Source of the DNA: BMS3Abin12 sp964487445
Lineage (GTDB): Bacteria > Pseudomonadota > Gammaproteobacteria > 21-64-14
Length of the DNA: 37,333 nt
Direction of reading: 5' to 3'
NCBI GenBank assembly: GCA_964487445.1
Contig: CAZAQG010000013.1
Location: 1 to 37,333, forward strand
Position 1 is the first letter of the stretch; each line of letters starts with the position of its first letter. Position numbers and translations under genes: made by a program. Of the stretch, positions 35,411 to 37,333 are shown piece by piece. Below the pieces are notes generated by a model. That model did not search any database, was not told the origin of the DNA, and worked only from the letters and a program-made list of their open reading frames with translations.

Positions 35411-35911
35411 ATGGCGCGGATGATCGTCTCGCTGGTGGCGGCGATGGCGGAGAACCGCGTGATCGGCGCGCACGGGCGCCTGCCCTGGCACCTGCCCGCG
35501 GATCTGCGGCACTTCAAACGTCTCACTCTCGGCAAGCCGGTGATCATGGGGCGGCGCACCTATGAGTCGATCGGCCGGGCGCTCCCACGGCGCACGAATA
35601 TCGTGGTGAGTCGCAACCCCGCATTCTCGGCGCCGGGCTGCGTGCACGCCGCTTCGCTGGAGGATGCATTGGCGGCGTGTGCGCCCGCCGAGGAGGCGAT
35701 GATCATCGGCGGCGCGCAGCTCTACGGCACGGCGCTGCCGCTCGCGCGGCGTATCCACCTGACGCTGGTGCACGCGCGCCCGTCGGGCGACGCCCGTTTC
35801 CCGGAACTCGCGCCGGGCGTGTGGCGCGAGTGCGCACGCGAGGAATACCCGGCCGACGCCGACAATGCCCACGCCATGAGCTTCCTGACCCTGGAGCGGG
35901 TCGCCGGCTGA
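35411..35911 (+). CDS. folA: Dihydrofolate reductase
   Basis: Reduces dihydrofolate to tetrahydrofolate with NADPH. 166 aa. The sequence has IVSLVAAMAENRVIGAHGRLPWHLPADLRHFK with the Trp and Asp of the active site, PVIMGRRTYESIGRALPRRTNIVVSR, and IIGGAQLY. The start may be ATG at 35411 or ATG at 35420; the second gives the usual short N-terminus. Its stop lies 5 bp from the stop of the convergent apaH, and folA beside apaH is conserved in gammaproteobacteria. Confidence 0.96.
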   Translation: MARMIVSLVAAMAENRVIGAHGRLPWHLPADLRHFKRLTLGKPVIMGRRTYESIGRALPRRTNIVVSRNPAFSAPGCVHAASLEDALAACAPAEEAMIIGGAQLYGTALPLARRIHLTLVHARPSGDARFPELAPGVWRECAREEYPADADNAHAMSFLTLERVAG

Positions 35912-35916
35912 TCCGC

Positions 35917-36753
35917 TCAGTCGGCGCGGGGCGTGCAGGCGGTCGGACAGGGGACGTGGGTCCGGTGCGGTTCGCCGTCGAGGCGCAGCGCGGTCAAGCG
36001 CCCCCCCCACACGCAGCCGGTGTCCAACGGGAAGACACCCGGTTCGGAATGCGATCCGAGCGTCGACCAGTGCCCGAATATCAGGCGCAGTCCGGCGCTC
36101 GCGCGTCCCGGCACGGAGAACCAGGGTCGGAAAGGTGCCGGCTGCGTGCCGGGCGGGCCCTTCTCCCCGAGGGCCAACCGGCCGTCGTCGCTGCAATAGC
36201 GCAGGCGCGTGAAGCAATTGATGCTGAACCGCAGCCGGTCCCAGCCCGCCAGATCCCGGCTCCAGCGGTTCGGCCGGTTGCCGTAGAGGTGGAGCATCAG
36301 TTCCGTGAACTGCGGGCCTTGCAGCGCCTGTTCGACTTCCGCGGCGCAGGTGCGTGCCGATGCCAGATCCCACTGCGGCGGCAGGCCGGCGTGGATCAGG
36401 GTATAGCCGAGGGCTGGGTCGTGGTGCAGCAGCGGGCGCCGCCGCAGCCATTCCAGGAGTTCGCCGCGATCGGGTGCTGCCAATACCGCATCGAGCGTAT
36501 CGCGGCCGCGACGGTCATCCGCGGCACCCACGGTCCGGGCGAGCAGATGCAGATCGTGATTGCCCAGCACCGTCACCGCCCTCTCGCCCAGCCCGCGCAC
36601 GAACCGCAGGCACTCGAGCGAGTGCGGACCGCGGTTGACGAGATCCCCCGTGAACCACAGCCGGTCGTGCGCCGGATCGAAGGACAGGCGTTTCAGCAGC
36701 CGCCGCAATTCGTCGAGGCAGCCGTGGAGATCGCCGATGGCATATACGGCCAT
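35917..36753 (-). CDS. apaH: Bis(5'-nucleosyl)-tetraphosphatase, symmetrical
   Basis: Hydrolyses diadenosine tetraphosphate to two ADP, and can decap Np4-capped RNA in E. coli. Calcineurin-type metallophosphatase of 278 aa: YAIGDLHGCLDELRRLL (metal-binding GDxHG), WFTGDLVNRGPHSLECL, VLGNHDLHLLA, LIHAGLPPQWD near residue 120, and a C-terminal FGHWSTLG. It follows apaG with an 84-bp gap on the same strand. Confidence 0.96.
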   Translation of the reverse strand: MAVYAIGDLHGCLDELRRLLKRLSFDPAHDRLWFTGDLVNRGPHSLECLRFVRGLGERAVTVLGNHDLHLLARTVGAADDRRGRDTLDAVLAAPDRGELLEWLRRRPLLHHDPALGYTLIHAGLPPQWDLASARTCAAEVEQALQGPQFTELMLHLYGNRPNRWSRDLAGWDRLRFSINCFTRLRYCSDDGRLALGEKGPPGTQPAPFRPWFSVPGRASAGLRLIFGHWSTLGSHSEPGVFPLDTGCVWGGRLTALRLDGEPHRTHVPCPTACTPRAD

Positions 36754-36837
36754 GTCGCCGGATTCCCTGGTCGGGGTCCACGGCCGATGCGAGCCGCCGC
36801 GGGGATCGGGCCCGCAGATGGGGCGTGAACTTGGCGG

Positions 36838-37221
36838 TCAATGCAGGACGCGCGGTACGGCGAGGGTGAAGGGGGGAATCTCCGCCTCGAAGTCGACGCC
36901 GTTGTCGGCGTGCATCCGGTAGCTGCCCCGCATGCTGCCCACGGGCGTCTCGATCATCGCGCCGCTGGTATATTGAAACCCCTCGCCGGGCCTGAGATGC
37001 GGCTGTTCGCCGACGACGCCCTCGCCGCGCACCTCCTGAACCTTGGCATTGGCATCGGTGATGATCCAATGGCGCGTCAGCAGTTGGGCCGGGATCCCGC
37101 CGGTGTTGCGGATGGTCACCGTGTAGGCGAACACGTAGCGGCGGTCGGCCGGTGCCGACTGCTCTTCCACGTACATGGATTCGACCTGCACGTCGATCTG
37201 ATAGGCCGCTCGATCACTCAT
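36838..37221 (-). CDS. apaG: ApaG protein (Co2+/Mg2+ efflux-associated)
   Basis: A 127-residue single beta-sandwich domain of the DUF525 family. The conserved blocks are EEQSAPADRRYVFAYTVTIRN, the pyrophosphate-binding-like GEGVVGEQPHLRPGEGFQYTSG, and TPVGSMRGSY. ApaG has been tied to cobalt resistance in Salmonella; the biochemical role is unsettled. It precedes apaH as in E. coli, where rsmA lies upstream; the window ends 112 bp past its start, too early to see whether rsmA is there. Confidence 0.96.
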   Translation of the reverse strand: MSDRAAYQIDVQVESMYVEEQSAPADRRYVFAYTVTIRNTGGIPAQLLTRHWIITDANAKVQEVRGEGVVGEQPHLRPGEGFQYTSGAMIETPVGSMRGSYRMHADNGVDFEAEIPPFTLAVPRVLH

Positions 37222-37227
37222 GGGTGT

Positions 37228-37256
37228 ATTTCAACCGAAGCGGGCCGCAGGTGCAA
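37228..37256 (-). promoter_or_regulatory. Weak promoter-like pair before apaG
   Basis: On the reverse strand TTGCAC (37251-37256) and TGAAAT (37228-37233) are 17 bases apart. The expected start would fall at the apaG ATG, which has no Shine-Dalgarno. Both boxes match consensus only partly, so this is tentative. Confidence 0.3.
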
Positions 37257-37333
37257 GGGTCCGCAACCCGTTAAAGCACATGTCCTCCCGGCCGATACCC
37301 GGAACCGATCCGAAGATCCCGAGACCGGATTCG

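Overview
The window is a high-GC stretch of bacterial chromosome, almost certainly from a gammaproteobacterium outside the Enterobacterales (Chromatiales- or Ectothiorhodospiraceae-like, or a distant relative of Pseudomonas). The order rpmE - secreted nuclease - malic enzyme - mrcA<>pilMNOPQ - aroK - aroB - DamX-like - gltB - gltD - hemE matches the order I recall for Pseudomonas aeruginosa. The zapB-like - zapA - 6S RNA block and the apaG-apaH/folA block are also typical of the class. A run of exactly 100 Ns (3838-3937) marks a scaffold join, so this is a draft or metagenome assembly.

Layout: (1) 1-2434: a broken TPR gene cut by a perfect 30-bp inverted repeat, then hemW, then an AT-rich intergenic island with three DnaA boxes. 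(2) 2435-6572: a DUF3135-type protein, rpmE, a secreted thermonuclease-type protein interrupted by the gap, malic enzyme maeB, and a reverse-strand nucleotidyltransferase. (3) 6573-17924: mrcA (PBP1A) divergent from pilMNOPQ, followed by aroK, aroB, a WGR-domain mini-protein and a DamX-like ATPase/SPOR protein. (4) 18132-25326: glutamate synthase gltBD and hemE, with palindromic repeats between gltD and hemE. (5) 25366-28636: an inverted-repeat element, ygfB (reverse), a zapB-like gene, zapA, 6S RNA and gcvPB. (6) 28637-32318: a SulP anion transporter with a structured leader, then on the reverse strand a CDP-alcohol phosphatidyltransferase coupled to a HAD phosphatase. (7) 32485-37221: rlmI, lgt, thyA and folA forward, apaH and apaG reverse.

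The genes cover envelope growth and type IV pilus assembly, aromatic and glutamate biosynthesis, heme synthesis, division (ZapA and a ZapB-like coiled coil), global transcription control (6S RNA), and one-carbon/thymidylate metabolism (gcvPB, thyA, folA).

Most of the window is conserved housekeeping; I do not see a defence island, CRISPR array, prophage or biosynthetic cluster. The points worth checking are the DnaA-box island, the RAYT-type inverted repeat, the probably leaderless zapB-like/zapA transcript, a lone gcvPB behind 6S RNA, the sulP leader whose first transcribed bases form a hairpin, and the lipid head-group gene pair.
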